64,000 nucleotides of DNA from GCA-2711565 sp963664245 (GCA_963664245.1 OY760934.1:496001-560000), one strand, 5' to 3'. Counted from the first letter of the stretch, positions 17,127-25,435 are shown. Made by a program: numbers and translations. The notes: generated by a model not told the origin, from the letters alone.

Positions 17127-17316
17127 ATCCCCAAACAACGATCTTTATTGGATCGATAGAATTTTAAAACTAAATTTTGATTTTTTACAAAAAATTACAT
17201 ATTTTTATACGTTAAGTCTTTACGATTTAGGATAACCACTACTTAAACTTTTTATAAATTAATTTTATATTGTAACTTTACTTTATATTTATTTGTCAAA
17301 TTAATTAATAATTAAA

Positions 17317-17369
17317 TATCGCGGAAGCCGAAAAGCGTATGAGTAGGCATAATTAAACCTATTAGTAAA
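17317..17369 (+). promoter_or_regulatory. Conserved 5' leader element, copy 1
   Basis: A GC-richer block starting TATCGCGGAAGCCGAAAAGC (17317-17336) and ending in AAACCTATTA just before the ATG is repeated almost unchanged before the next two genes (18035-18088, 18760-18813). AGTAGG (17342-17347) can pair with CCTATT (17358-17363), giving a small hairpin close to the start codon. No known riboswitch is recognised. The element probably controls translation or stability of these outer-membrane protein mRNAs. Confidence 0.6.
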
Positions 17370-17858
17370 ATGAAAAAAACATTATTAATTGTTGTTGCTC
17401 TATTTATGAGTAGCTTTGCTTTTTCACAATTTCAATTTGGAGTTGGTGGAGCATTTGGTTCTAAATCAGGTGTAGATGATGATGGAGATCTTAAAATGGG
17501 ATTTGGGCCTCATGTAAGAGCTCTTTATAACATTTCAGAAGATTTTGGTGTTGTTGGAGGTTTTACATATTTCTTCGGAAAAGAAGTAATGGACAAAACA
17601 GCTAACTTTTATGAGTTTAACGTTGATGCCCAATACAGTTTCTTTAAAGAAGATAATATAAAAGCTTACGCACTTGGTGGAGTAAACTATACCGGTGCTC
17701 ATTGGGATGAAACCAATTGGGGGTTTGGATTCCATGTTGGCGGCGGAGCTAAATTTGGAAAATTCTTTGTTGAAGTTAAATATGACTTCGAAATTGACAA
17801 CGACGATTTCAAAAGAGAAGGTCAAATTGCAGGAACTGTTGGTATCTACATCAACTAA
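17370..17858 (+). CDS. Small outer-membrane beta-barrel protein
   Basis: This 162-residue secreted protein has a signal peptide (MKKTLLIVVALFMSSFAFS, cut near residue 19-20). Alternating hydrophobic and glycine/aromatic-rich strands follow (FQFGVGGAFGSK, FGVVGGFTYFFG, FGFHVGGGAKFGKFFVEVKY), ending in GTVGIYIN. The pattern fits an eight-stranded OmpA/OmpW/porin-like barrel. It is a close paralogue of the next gene, sharing signal peptide, strand order and the GIYIN end. It carries the shared 5' leader and ends in a strong terminator, so it is transcribed alone. Function is not indicated beyond an outer-membrane location. Confidence 0.85.
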   Translation: MKKTLLIVVALFMSSFAFSQFQFGVGGAFGSKSGVDDDGDLKMGFGPHVRALYNISEDFGVVGGFTYFFGKEVMDKTANFYEFNVDAQYSFFKEDNIKAYALGGVNYTGAHWDETNWGFGFHVGGGAKFGKFFVEVKYDFEIDNDDFKREGQIAGTVGIYIN

Positions 17859-17881
17859 AAAAAGAAAAAAATCTTACCTAG

Positions 17882-17913
17882 AAACCATCATAAAATTTTA
17901 TGATGGTTTTTTT
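17882..17913 (+). terminator. Intrinsic terminator
   Basis: AAACCATCATAAAA and its exact complement TTTTATGATGGTTT form a 28-bp palindrome (17882-17909), followed by further T residues. It lies 23 bases after the stop of the first beta-barrel gene. Confidence 0.85.
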
Positions 17914-18019
17914 ATATTTTTTAACGGTTCTGCCCTGAACCTCTTTCCATTAAAAGAAAACAGAAAAAATAATTAAAAAAAATTTAACACTAATTAACCT
18001 ACAATTTAATGGATATAAC

Positions 18020-18088
18020 TAAATTTGCACGAATTATCGCGGAAGCCGAAAAGCGTATGAGTAGGCAGAATTTAAACCTATTATCAAA
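18020..18088 (+). promoter_or_regulatory. Promoter -7 element and conserved leader, copy 2
   Basis: TAAATTTG (18020-18027) matches the TAnnTTTG -7 consensus. A transcript would begin about 6-8 bases later, right at the conserved leader (18035-18088). The leader is therefore essentially the whole 5' untranslated region. The upstream 90 bases are nearly identical to those before copy 3. Confidence 0.65.
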
Positions 18089-18583
18089 ATGAAAAAAACA
18101 TTATTAATTATTGCTGCTTTAGTTATGAGTAGCGTAGCTTTTTCGCAAGTTCAATTTGGTTTTGGTCTTGCTACCGGATCAAAATCTGCATGGGATAAAG
18201 ATGATGGAGATCAAACTTTTGGATTTGGTGCTCATGCAAGAGCTCTTTGGAACATCTCTGAAGATTTCGGTTTAGTTGGTGGATTCACTTATTATTTACC
18301 AACAAAAATTGAAGGCGAAAACCTTAACATGTATGGTTTCAATGCTGATGGACATTACAATTTCATTAAAGAAGACGACATGAAAGTGTATGGATTAGCT
18401 GGTTTTAGCTTGAACTTTTACAAAATTGATGATACCGAAAATGCTTTTGGATTTCATTTTGGAGCAGGAGTTACGTACAAAAAATTCTTTGCTGAGGCTA
18501 AATACGAATTCCAAAAAGAAATCGTTGACGGCTACGATCACGAAGGACAAGTATCTGCTGTAATCGGCATCTATATCAACTAA
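18089..18583 (+). CDS. Small outer-membrane beta-barrel protein (paralogue)
   Basis: This 164-residue protein has a signal peptide (MKKTLLIIAALVMSSVAFS) and barrel strands such as FGFGAHARALWNISEDFGLV, FGFHFGAGVTYKKFFAEAKY and the terminal AVIGIYIN. It aligns along its length with the gene at 17370, so the two arose by tandem duplication. The second half of the protein has diverged more than the signal peptide and the central NISEDFG strand. It sits between its own promoter with leader and its own terminator. Confidence 0.85.
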   Translation: MKKTLLIIAALVMSSVAFSQVQFGFGLATGSKSAWDKDDGDQTFGFGAHARALWNISEDFGLVGGFTYYLPTKIEGENLNMYGFNADGHYNFIKEDDMKVYGLAGFSLNFYKIDDTENAFGFHFGAGVTYKKFFAEAKYEFQKEIVDGYDHEGQVSAVIGIYIN

Positions 18584-18604
18584 AAAAGAAGAAAATTCTT
18601 ACCT

Positions 18605-18637
18605 AAAACCCATCATGAAATCTCATGATGGGTTTTT
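18605..18637 (+). terminator. Intrinsic terminator
   Basis: AAAACCCATCATGA pairs with TCATGATGGGTTTT around a four-base loop and runs into T residues, 21 bases after the stop codon. Confidence 0.85.
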
Positions 18638-18744
18638 TATGTATTTTCAAAACTTATAAACTGAAACTCTTTCTATTAAAAGAAAACAGAAAAAATAATT
18701 TAAAAAAATTAACACTAATCAACCTACAATTTAATGGATATAAC

Positions 18745-18813
18745 TAAATTTGCACGAATTATCGCGGAAGCCGAAAAGCGTACGAGTAGGCAGAATTTAA
18801 ACCTATTATAAAA
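18745..18813 (+). promoter_or_regulatory. Promoter -7 element and conserved leader, copy 3
   Basis: TAAATTTG (18745-18752) is followed by the third copy of the leader (18760-18813), which differs from copy 2 mainly by TACGAG for TATGAG. This copy precedes a barrel protein of a different subfamily, so the leader is conserved beyond the simple gene duplication. Confidence 0.65.
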
Positions 18814-19329
18814 ATGAAAAAATTTTTATTAGTTTCTGCTATCTTATTAGCATTTGTTGTAACTAACGCACAAACTGAAAAAGGTAAATTTGTTGTTGGT
18901 GGAACTTCAGCATTTTCTTTCTCTTCAACTAACTTTGATGGTGCTGATAACAATTACAACACTTTTAACATTGGCCTTAATGGTGGTTATTTTATCATGG
19001 ACAATGTACAAATTGGTGCTGCTTTTGGTTATCAATCTGAAAAATTTGAGGAAGAAGAATTCGACATCGACATTGACACCAACTCAACTATTTTTGCTAT
19101 TGGAGCAAGATACTACTACCAAAATTTCTTTGGTGGTTTAGCTTTCCAATCACAAAAATACAAAGATGAAGATGCACTTAACGCATTTAACATTGAAGCT
19201 GGTTATGCAATTTTTGTAAATGATTTTATCAGCATCAACCCTTCAGTTGTTTATTCATTAGGAACTGGTGATATGAACAAAAACAACAACACTTTTAAAG
19301 GACAAATTGGTTTTGCAATTTATTTCTAA
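18814..19329 (+). CDS. Outer-membrane beta-barrel protein
   Basis: This 171-residue secreted protein has the signal peptide MKKFLLVSAILLAFVVTNAQ. Barrel strands follow: GKFVVGGTSAFSFSST, YNTFNIGLNGGYFIMDNVQIGAAFGY, STIFAIGARYYYQNFFGGLAFQSQ, FINPSVVYSLGTG-type repeats, and a terminal GQIGFAIYF ending in phenylalanine, as outer-membrane barrels usually do. It is only distantly related to the two preceding paralogues but shares their leader and promoter. It ends at a bidirectional terminator against the tricorn-like gene. Its role is unknown; the family includes many small porin-like proteins of Bacteroidota. Confidence 0.85.
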   Translation: MKKFLLVSAILLAFVVTNAQTEKGKFVVGGTSAFSFSSTNFDGADNNYNTFNIGLNGGYFIMDNVQIGAAFGYQSEKFEEEEFDIDIDTNSTIFAIGARYYYQNFFGGLAFQSQKYKDEDALNAFNIEAGYAIFVNDFISINPSVVYSLGTGDMNKNNNTFKGQIGFAIYF

Positions 19330-19344
19330 ACAAACATATTGCAT

Positions 19345-19377
19345 AAAAAAAAAGCAGCCAAATGGCTGCTTTTTTTT
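19345..19377. terminator. Bidirectional intrinsic terminator
   Basis: An A run, AGCAGCC, a short loop, GGCTGCT and a T run form a hairpin usable in both directions. It separates the barrel gene (stop 19329) from the convergent protease gene (stop 19396). Confidence 0.85.
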
Positions 19378-19395
19378 ATTTCCTGCAATTCCTGT

Positions 19396-22300
19396 TTATC
19401 TATCGTTTAATAATACTTCCACTGCTTTCTTCAATTGCTCATCAACGTTTTTGGCACGGCAATCCGGAGAATTAGGTAAAATATAATCAGGAACAGCTGG
19501 TCCGTGTTCCATATTCTTTTCCGTTGGTTTTACATACCAGGCTCTAAACGGAACCCTTACAAATGAACCGTCAAGCAATCTGGCACCCCCAGTTGAAATT
19601 ACAGCACCAAAGGTAGGCATCCCAACTAATTTACCTCTTTTCGTACTTTTAAAAGCATGAGAGAAAATTTCGGCATTCGAATAGCTACTTTCGTTACACA
19701 TGGCTACTACAGGTTTAGTCCATGCTGCATAAGGCAAGCGTTCCCCATAGGCATAGTATTCAGTATATTGTTTATGTTCTTTCTCCAAATTTTTCACAGC
19801 TCCCCTAGGAATAGTGTAAGCATGCTGCTGAACCGAAAGTACAAGCATCAAATAATCGGTGGTCCAACCACCACCATTATACCTGACATCAACAACAAGG
19901 CCTTCTTTACCATAAGCGGCAGCGGTTAATTCACGTTCAAAACGTTCAAAACTTGGCCAATTCATTCCCTGGATGTGGATATAGCCCAACCTTCCACCAG
20001 AGTATTTTTCGGTCAATGCACGTTTTTCATCAACCCACTCGTCATATAGTTCGTTGCGCAAACTCTGAACCGGACGGATAATAATTTCACGGAAAACCCC
20101 TCCATTAGACTGTACACTTAACAATACCTTTTCATCAACTTTATTGGTAAACAATTCAAAGAAGTTAACATCCGGAGTAACATCAACGCCATCAACACTC
20201 AAAACAACATCCCCTGTATTAAGTTTGCTGTCTTCCTTATCAGCGGGAGAACCTTTAACAATCCGGGTTATTTTTGCTCCCCTTTTCAATGGTTCTACTT
20301 CAACTCCAATCAAACCTGTTCTTTCGCGCTGTGTTTCTTCATCGGTAGGACCTCTCAATCCCATGTGACTGGCGTTTAATTGCCCCAGCATCAGGTTAAA
20401 GAAATAGTAAAAGTCGTTCTTTGTAGAAGCATATACTGCAATATCCTGAAAATCTTTTTTTAGCTTTTTATAATCCACACCATGAAAATCCGGATCATAA
20501 AAACGATGGTTCAATATGGTCCATGCTTCGTTAAAGATTTGCTTACGTTCTTCAAGCTTATTGATATTCATTTTTGCGGAGAAGGGCCGTGGAGCAGGTT
20601 TTCCACTTTTCAGGTTCAACTGAAAAAGCATTCCTCTTTTTGCAAAATAAATATTATCATCAGAAGCTAACGATAATCCAAAAGAACCACCGCCATCTTT
20701 GGTTACCTGTGTAATTCCTGTGCCATCCCATTTGATTTTGTAAATATCCCTTCCCCTTTTAACATTACTGGTTGTTGTGAAATAAAAATATTCTCCTTTA
20801 GGTTCAATAACAACGTCCCCTTCTTCTCCCGGGAGCGACGTAACCTGAACCAAACGTTCATGGATATTATCAAAATCTATTTGTATTGGGACAACACCTT
20901 TTGATTTTCCTTTTGACTTTTTTAATTCAGGTTCATCTTCTTCCCAATCGGGTTTGGTTTTCTCCCAATCTTTTTCGGTTAACCAAGCAAACCATATATC
21001 CTGATCGCCATTATTTCTTACAGAAACAAAGGCCAGTTTTGATCCATCCGGACTCCAAACCGGAGAATAATCACCTCTTGGGTGCATGCTAATGTTTACC
21101 GGTTCACCAGAATTATCAGCTGCATGGATAAAGATTTCCGAATTGAAATACAAATCACTTAAGGAGTAAGCCAGCCATTTACTATCGGGACTCCAGCTTA
21201 AACCTCCCGGAGAATCCCAGCTATCCAGTAAAACGGTATGGTTTGCCATTTTGGCTCTTTCATCAATGTCGGCAACAATTAATTTTCCAAAACCTTCCGT
21301 GTAAGCTATTTTTTTTCTGTCAGGAGAGATCAACAGTTTTTGTTCCTGCACGGCAGTTTTAGTAACACGCTCAAGTTTTTTCTTCATGGTTTTGAAAAGA
21401 TCGCCTTGCGAATCATCGGCAGAGCTGGCCATATAAATATCATATTGTCCATCTCTATCCGATAAGAAAAGCAGTACCGAATCATTTAACCACGTTGGGC
21501 TTTGATCACGATAAGGATGATCGCTAATATTTACGGCTCTGTTTTTATCTTTGTCATTTTCGAACACAAATATTTCGCCCCGTACACCAATGGCAATTAA
21601 TTTACCATTTGGCGAAACAGCATATTCATTTAAGTCACTGCTAAATGTTTTATGTTCAATAGGGTCAAAACGGTAATCAACTCCAAGGTCAATATTAAGT
21701 TTTTTAGGAACACTTGCCTGTTGAAGCGTATAAAATTGCCCCATGCGTTCAGCCACAATTTTCCCGTCATCTGAAACACTAAATGCCGAAACACCATAAT
21801 CTTTAAAATTAGTGTAGGCTTTAGGGCTTCCTTCAGCTTTTCCGTTTGCATTAATTGATAACTCATAAACGTTATAACGTCCGGTTTTTGCACTGATAAA
21901 GTATAATGAATTATCTGATTTCCATACCGGGTTATATTCATTATAATCGCTAACATCCAATTTATTGTAAGTGTCCTTTTGAGTATCGTAAATCCAGATA
22001 TTTGTATTAGCCGGACCATTATATGCTTCACGGCTGTTACGGCACGAACCTCTTACAAATGCGATAAATCGTTTATTTGGCGACATTACCGGGGTTTTCC
22101 CAAACGCATCCATAAAACGAATCGGCGTTCCTCCTTTTGCAGGCACTTTATGCATTTCTGCATCCCATTCAACCTGGTGATAACTCCGGTTTGAGGTAAA
22201 TAATAATGAATTGTCAGGAGCCCAATCAGAGAGTGCGTCGGCAGATGAATGGCTAGTTATCCTTTTAGGTGTTCCACCCGTAACAGGAATAACATACAGG

Positions 22301-22560
22301 TCATTATTTCCAAAACGGTTACTGTTAAAAGCAATATGTTTTGAATCGGGCGACCAAACCGGATTCGTTTCATAGGCTTCATGAATGGTTAAACGTTTTG
22401 CTTCGCCCCCCGAAAAAGGCATTATCCAAATATCACCTTGGAAAGAAAAAGCAATGGATTTACCATCGGAGCTAATGGCCGGTTTAACAACCGGGGTAAT
22501 TTCCGAATAGGCCATAAATGGCGCAATTATCAGAATAAAAAACAAGATTTTTTTGAACAT
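19396..22560 (-). CDS. Tricorn-like S41 family protease (beta-propeller, PDZ, tail-specific protease core)
   Basis: This 1054-residue secreted protein has a signal peptide (FFILIIAPFMAYS). Six or more WD40-like PD40 repeats (WSPDSKHIAFNSNR and similar) span about residues 25-600. A C-terminal core has a tricorn C1 domain (about 680-760), a PDZ domain (RTGLIGVEVEPLKRGAKITRIV, about 760-850) and the S41 catalytic domain. The nucleophile is most likely Ser961 in ESSYSNAEIF, and NGGGWTTDYLM forms the oxyanion region. Tricorn homologues degrade oligopeptides; in Bacteroidota they are periplasmic or surface-attached and feed peptides to amino-acid uptake. The gene stands alone on its strand. A weak -7-like TATTTTAG lies a little upstream of the start. 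Confidence 0.93.
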   Translation of the reverse strand: MFKKILFFILIIAPFMAYSEITPVVKPAISSDGKSIAFSFQGDIWIMPFSGGEAKRLTIHEAYETNPVWSPDSKHIAFNSNRFGNNDLYVIPVTGGTPKRITSHSSADALSDWAPDNSLLFTSNRSYHQVEWDAEMHKVPAKGGTPIRFMDAFGKTPVMSPNKRFIAFVRGSCRNSREAYNGPANTNIWIYDTQKDTYNKLDVSDYNEYNPVWKSDNSLYFISAKTGRYNVYELSINANGKAEGSPKAYTNFKDYGVSAFSVSDDGKIVAERMGQFYTLQQASVPKKLNIDLGVDYRFDPIEHKTFSSDLNEYAVSPNGKLIAIGVRGEIFVFENDKDKNRAVNISDHPYRDQSPTWLNDSVLLFLSDRDGQYDIYMASSADDSQGDLFKTMKKKLERVTKTAVQEQKLLISPDRKKIAYTEGFGKLIVADIDERAKMANHTVLLDSWDSPGGLSWSPDSKWLAYSLSDLYFNSEIFIHAADNSGEPVNISMHPRGDYSPVWSPDGSKLAFVSVRNNGDQDIWFAWLTEKDWEKTKPDWEEDEPELKKSKGKSKGVVPIQIDFDNIHERLVQVTSLPGEEGDVVIEPKGEYFYFTTTSNVKRGRDIYKIKWDGTGITQVTKDGGGSFGLSLASDDNIYFAKRGMLFQLNLKSGKPAPRPFSAKMNINKLEERKQIFNEAWTILNHRFYDPDFHGVDYKKLKKDFQDIAVYASTKNDFYYFFNLMLGQLNASHMGLRGPTDEETQRERTGLIGVEVEPLKRGAKITRIVKGSPADKEDSKLNTGDVVLSVDGVDVTPDVNFFELFTNKVDEKVLLSVQSNGGVFREIIIRPVQSLRNELYDEWVDEKRALTEKYSGGRLGYIHIQGMNWPSFERFERELTAAAYGKEGLVVDVRYNGGGWTTDYLMLVLSVQQHAYTIPRGAVKNLEKEHKQYTEYYAYGERLPYAAWTKPVVAMCNESSYSNAEIFSHAFKSTKRGKLVGMPTFGAVISTGGARLLDGSFVRVPFRAWYVKPTEKNMEHGPAVPDYILPNSPDCRAKNVDEQLKKAVEVLLNDR

Positions 22561-22674
22561 AATTTTTGGGATTTATTAATTGATTTACTTGCTAAAATAA
22601 GATTTTTTGTGTGTAAAGGAGAGGAAACGGTATCGATCTATATCAACTCACTTAAAATTAATATGAAACAGAAC

Positions 22675-22944
22675 TTATGCTATATAAAATCCATTGCTCT
22701 CTATTTCAGGAATTTCAGCAATCAGAACTTTATCTACCCTGGCTAAATCAGGGCCGATTTTACACCAGTCCAAAAACTCGTTTATTCGTTGCTCGTCGCC
22801 AACGACTTTAATTAAAACCGAGCCGTCCGGTCTGTTTTTTACGGCTCCAAAAACACCTAGTTCTTTTGCCTTCTTACGCGTATAGTAACGAAAACCTACC
22901 CCCTGCACTCTTCCGTAAACCTGTATTTTTACTGATTTTTTCAT
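22675..22944 (-). CDS. acyP: Acylphosphatase
   Basis: This 89-residue enzyme hydrolyses acyl phosphates such as acetyl phosphate or carbamoyl phosphate. The family fingerprint is complete: VYGRVQGVGFRYYTRKKAKELG with the phosphate-binding loop and arginine (R18), and GAVKNRPDGSVLIKVVGD with the catalytic asparagine. Length is normal for the family. It is the last gene of a five-gene minus-strand operon and starts one base after the unrecognised gene upstream. Confidence 0.95.
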   Translation of the reverse strand: MKKSVKIQVYGRVQGVGFRYYTRKKAKELGVFGAVKNRPDGSVLIKVVGDEQRINEFLDWCKIGPDLARVDKVLIAEIPEIESNGFYIA

Positions 22945-22945
22945 T

Positions 22946-23515
22946 TTACGGATTTAAGCGTTTCATGATTAATTCATCAATTTTATAAAACAACTGAACC
23001 GGATTTAAACCACGCCAATTAAATTCATTAAACTTTCCGCCAAAGGCGATATAATAATCCAGGTTGGCCCCTTCAAATTCTCTGACTACGTGATTCCGAA
23101 AATTTAAGCCAACAATCCACCCATCCTCAATTTCGTCAAACCACTCCTGGTAATAATCATTCTCATCAGCATGCATATTCAGTACATTTTCGCCGAGCAA
23201 AATAAATTTTGAAATCCCTTCTTCCAGCATTGGCTCAACAACATTTCGTTTTAAATACATGACATCATTGTGCAAAATATCGTTCCACTCCCCCATCAAT
23301 TCGATCACACAAAACGATTTCTCGTAATTGGCATACAAAATTTTAAGGTAAAGGGTTGATGAACCAAACTCATCCCACTGCGGATGGATAAAATAATTAT
23401 AAACGGTATGCGAGAACTCAAATTCGCTGTATTCTTTTCCAAAAAAAGGCGACCTTTCATCTTCCGAAGCAATGTACAAATCCCGCCAACTATAGAAAGG
23501 TTCTATCTCGTGCAT
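22946..23515 (-). CDS. Conserved hypothetical protein in the crcB operon
   Basis: This 189-residue soluble protein is acidic and rich in aromatic residues (EPFYSWRDLYIASEDERSPF, YYQEWFDEIEDGWIVGLNFRNH). It has no signal peptide or membrane segment and no motif I recognise. The ATG at 23515 overlaps the TGA of the DUF190 gene as TGATG; an in-frame TTG one codon earlier is less likely. Position between DUF190/CrcB and acylphosphatase in a tightly packed operon suggests a cytoplasmic housekeeping role linked to these genes. Confidence 0.8.
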   Translation of the reverse strand: MHEIEPFYSWRDLYIASEDERSPFFGKEYSEFEFSHTVYNYFIHPQWDEFGSSTLYLKILYANYEKSFCVIELMGEWNDILHNDVMYLKRNVVEPMLEEGISKFILLGENVLNMHADENDYYQEWFDEIEDGWIVGLNFRNHVVREFEGANLDYYIAFGGKFNEFNWRGLNPVQLFYKIDELIMKRLNP

Positions 23516-23853
23516 CAAATAATTTCTTTGGGTTTAATAATAATGTTAGCAACTTCTGTTGTCACCAGGCCATCTGTTACCACTTCTTTCAAAAAAGGCA
23601 AAAATGCCTGAATCTTGTCTGTCGAATCAACAATTTCGATAACTATTGGCATATTTTCAGACAACCTCAGGATGGTAGCCGTTTGGATTTTGCTTCCCGC
23701 ATGATAGCCCATAATTCCACGGAAAGCAGTTGCTCCGGACAGTTTTTCTTTTTTGGCTCCTTCCATGATGACTTCCAACAGGTTTTTACCATTATAATGG
23801 GCATTTTCACTTATAAAAATCCGAAGCAAGGTTCCTTTTTCAATACGTTCCAT
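23515..23853 (-). CDS. DUF190 family PII-like protein
   Basis: This 112-residue protein belongs to the DUF190 family, which has a GlnB/PII-like trimeric fold and commonly neighbours crcB. The typical features are LLRIFISENAHYNGKNLLEVIMEGAKK, LSGATAFRGIMGYHAGSKIQTA and a C-terminal TEVANIIIKP strand. It may sense a small ligand and regulate or accompany the fluoride channel. It lies five bases after crcB, and its stop overlaps the next start. Confidence 0.9.
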   Translation of the reverse strand: MERIEKGTLLRIFISENAHYNGKNLLEVIMEGAKKEKLSGATAFRGIMGYHAGSKIQTATILRLSENMPIVIEIVDSTDKIQAFLPFLKEVVTDGLVTTEVANIIIKPKEII

Positions 23854-23858
23854 AATAT

Positions 23859-24239
23859 TTACTTTAAGATGGTAATCATACGGGCAAAGATATAACCAAG
23901 ATAAACCAGAATCAACCCAAAAACATTACTGGAGAGTATATAAAGCAGTGCAAATTTTATATTTCCGACTTTGATTAAATTGAGTGTTTCCAAGGCAAAA
24001 GAAGAAAAAGTTGTAAAACCTCCAAACAAACCCACAAACAAAAATAAGCGGACATTCACCTGAATATTTCCCCGTTCAAACAAACCCCAGCAAAAACCAA
24101 TCAGTAACGAACCTATTAAATTTACAGCCAGGGTTCCCCACGGGAAATTACCTTCAAACAATCGATAAGCATAACCGGAAATCCAATAACGTAAAAGGGT
24201 TCCCAACGATCCACCAATAATTAGCGCAATAATTTTCAT
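23859..24239 (-). CDS. crcB: Fluoride ion channel CrcB/Fluc
   Basis: This 126-residue membrane protein has four membrane helices. It shows the CrcB signature: an N-terminal GGSLGTLLRYWISGY, the NLIGSLLIGFCWG helix with the conserved asparagine, and GLFGGFTTFSSFALETLNLI containing the phenylalanine and threonine/serine track that conducts fluoride. As a dual-topology dimer it exports fluoride. The gene lies three bases after the DUF493 gene. I see no fluoride riboswitch in the 200 bases upstream of the operon. Confidence 0.95.
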   Translation of the reverse strand: MKIIALIIGGSLGTLLRYWISGYAYRLFEGNFPWGTLAVNLIGSLLIGFCWGLFERGNIQVNVRLFLFVGLFGGFTTFSSFALETLNLIKVGNIKFALLYILSSNVFGLILVYLGYIFARMITILK

Positions 24240-24242
24240 TTT

Positions 24243-24524
24243 TTATAAGGCATATTTTATTCCGGGAACACTTTTAAGACCAACATACAAAGATTCAAAC
24301 GTTGATTTATCTTCGACCCTGATTTTAACGGAAAAACTAATATACTTTCCGTTGGAACTCAATTTTGAAGAGAAGCTTTGATAAGCAACCCCCAATTTCA
24401 GGAATAAGGATTTTAAATTTTTGATACTCTCTTCTTTGGGTAGGGAATTATCAATAATTGCTTTTAATACATAAGAAACCGGAAATTCAATTTGTTCCTT
24501 TTTCGGGATACCATTTACACTCAT
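24243..24524 (-). CDS. DUF493 (YbeD-like) family protein
   Basis: This 93-residue protein has the small ferredoxin-like DUF493 fold: FPVSYVLKAIIDN, YQSFSSKLSSNGKYISFSVKIRVEDKSTFESLYVGLKSVPGIKYAL. The last part is the family's characteristic VPGIKYxL ending. YbeD-type proteins are thought to be small regulatory proteins. It is the first gene of the operon DUF493 - crcB - DUF190 - hypothetical - acyP, with all gaps five bases or less. Confidence 0.88.
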   Translation of the reverse strand: MSVNGIPKKEQIEFPVSYVLKAIIDNSLPKEESIKNLKSLFLKLGVAYQSFSSKLSSNGKYISFSVKIRVEDKSTFESLYVGLKSVPGIKYAL

Positions 24525-24594
24525 AATAAACTCCTATTTTTCAACACCTAACTTTATCCAAGCAGGAATTGATTTCGATTCTGGTAATTTTCCG

Positions 24595-24602
24595 CAAAAG
24601 TA
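24595..24602 (-). promoter_or_regulatory. -7 element of the crcB operon
   Basis: On the minus strand TACTTTTG matches TAnnTTTG exactly. It lies about 70 bases before the DUF493 start at 24524. A clear -33 element is not seen. Confidence 0.45.
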
Positions 24603-24666
24603 ATCATCTAATTTTAAAATCGACCTTCCAACAAAATTATTTTTCACCTCCAAAAGAACTTAAGAA

Positions 24667-24692
24667 ACTACCTTTACTTTCGTAAAGGTAGT
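24667..24692 (-). terminator. Hairpin terminator after the DUF6515-like gene
   Basis: ACTACCTTTAC and its complement GTAAAGGTAGT enclose a four-base loop 34 bases downstream of the stop at 24727, on the minus strand. The T tract that follows is short. Confidence 0.6.
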
Positions 24693-24726
24693 AAAATCAA
24701 GTATTTTCATAAAGGACCTTATAGTC

Positions 24727-25296
24727 TCAATAGCCAATATGGCCAACCACTTTATAAGCAATACCCTGCGAACTTCTTATTTTTTCATAAATCACAAAAT
24801 TGCTTTCAAAATAAATGCGCCCGTTAATACGAACACGTTCCATATTCCATGGTAAGTCGTAAACAACAGCACCCATCGGAGCTCTTACCACTTCGTAAAA
24901 AACATTCGGCCCATTTCTAAATTCAAGGTAATAAACACCATTATGAACACAATATGACCTTCTATTGAAAGAAACCCTGGCATAATCACCCGACAAAACA
25001 TTAAGTCTTAATCCAACAGGGGCTGCAACATGAACATAACGTTTGTCATCTCTTCGGTAATAACTACCATTATAATAATGGAAATTTTCCCCTTTATGAT
25101 TAATATTTACAGAAGCTTTCGGTAAAGCCTGATACGAACGGTTAGAAGGACGAACTGCATCAGATTTACGATAGCTGTTAACATGAACCGATTTACGGGA
25201 TTTTTTTACGGCCTGTCTTTTTTGTGCCTGAACATTAGTAAATGCCAAACTAAGGATAAAGACCGCTATTAAAAGAAATATTTTTTTAGTTTTCAT
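24727..25296 (-). CDS. Secreted DUF6515-like protein
   Basis: This is a secreted protein of 189 residues with signal peptide MKTKKIFLLIAVFILSLAF and a cut near VQAQ. A basic stretch follows (RQAVKKSRKSVHVNSYRKSD). The C-terminal part carries repeated YY-rich strands (HYYNGSYYRRDDKRYVHVAAPVGLRLNVLSGDY, YCVHNGVYYLEF, RINGRIYFESNFVIYEK) in the style of the Bacteroidota DUF6515 family. I place the start at 25296; in-frame ATGs at 25305 and 25320 would add only a few residues before the signal peptide. Function is unknown. Confidence 0.75.
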   Translation of the reverse strand: MKTKKIFLLIAVFILSLAFTNVQAQKRQAVKKSRKSVHVNSYRKSDAVRPSNRSYQALPKASVNINHKGENFHYYNGSYYRRDDKRYVHVAAPVGLRLNVLSGDYARVSFNRRSYCVHNGVYYLEFRNGPNVFYEVVRAPMGAVVYDLPWNMERVRINGRIYFESNFVIYEKIRSSQGIAYKVVGHIGY

Positions 25297-25398
25297 GACT
25301 TTCATTTTTAAGTTTAACATTCGAATTAATTATGATCCAAATATCATTCCTAAAAATGAAGTTAAAATGAAGACAGAAAATTTTATGATCTAATACAA

Positions 25399-25435
25399 AA
25401 AAGTAACCCTGCAATTTTGTTGCAGGGTTACTTTT
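25399..25435. terminator. Strong bidirectional terminator downstream of pta
   Basis: AAAAGTAACCCTGCAA pairs perfectly with TTGCAGGGTTACTTTT around a five-base loop. It lies 64 bases after the pta stop on the minus strand. Confidence 0.85.

Noticed and set aside
17023..17235. Open frame of 70 codons crossing the tRNA fragment
   Set aside because: It runs through the tRNA 3' end and its terminator hairpin. The translation has no protein-like features, and the RNA-gene reading explains the sequence.
24525..24726. Possible fluoride riboswitch before the crcB operon
   Set aside because: Only a simple hairpin terminator for the neighbouring gene and a -7 box are seen. No fluoride-riboswitch consensus is visible.
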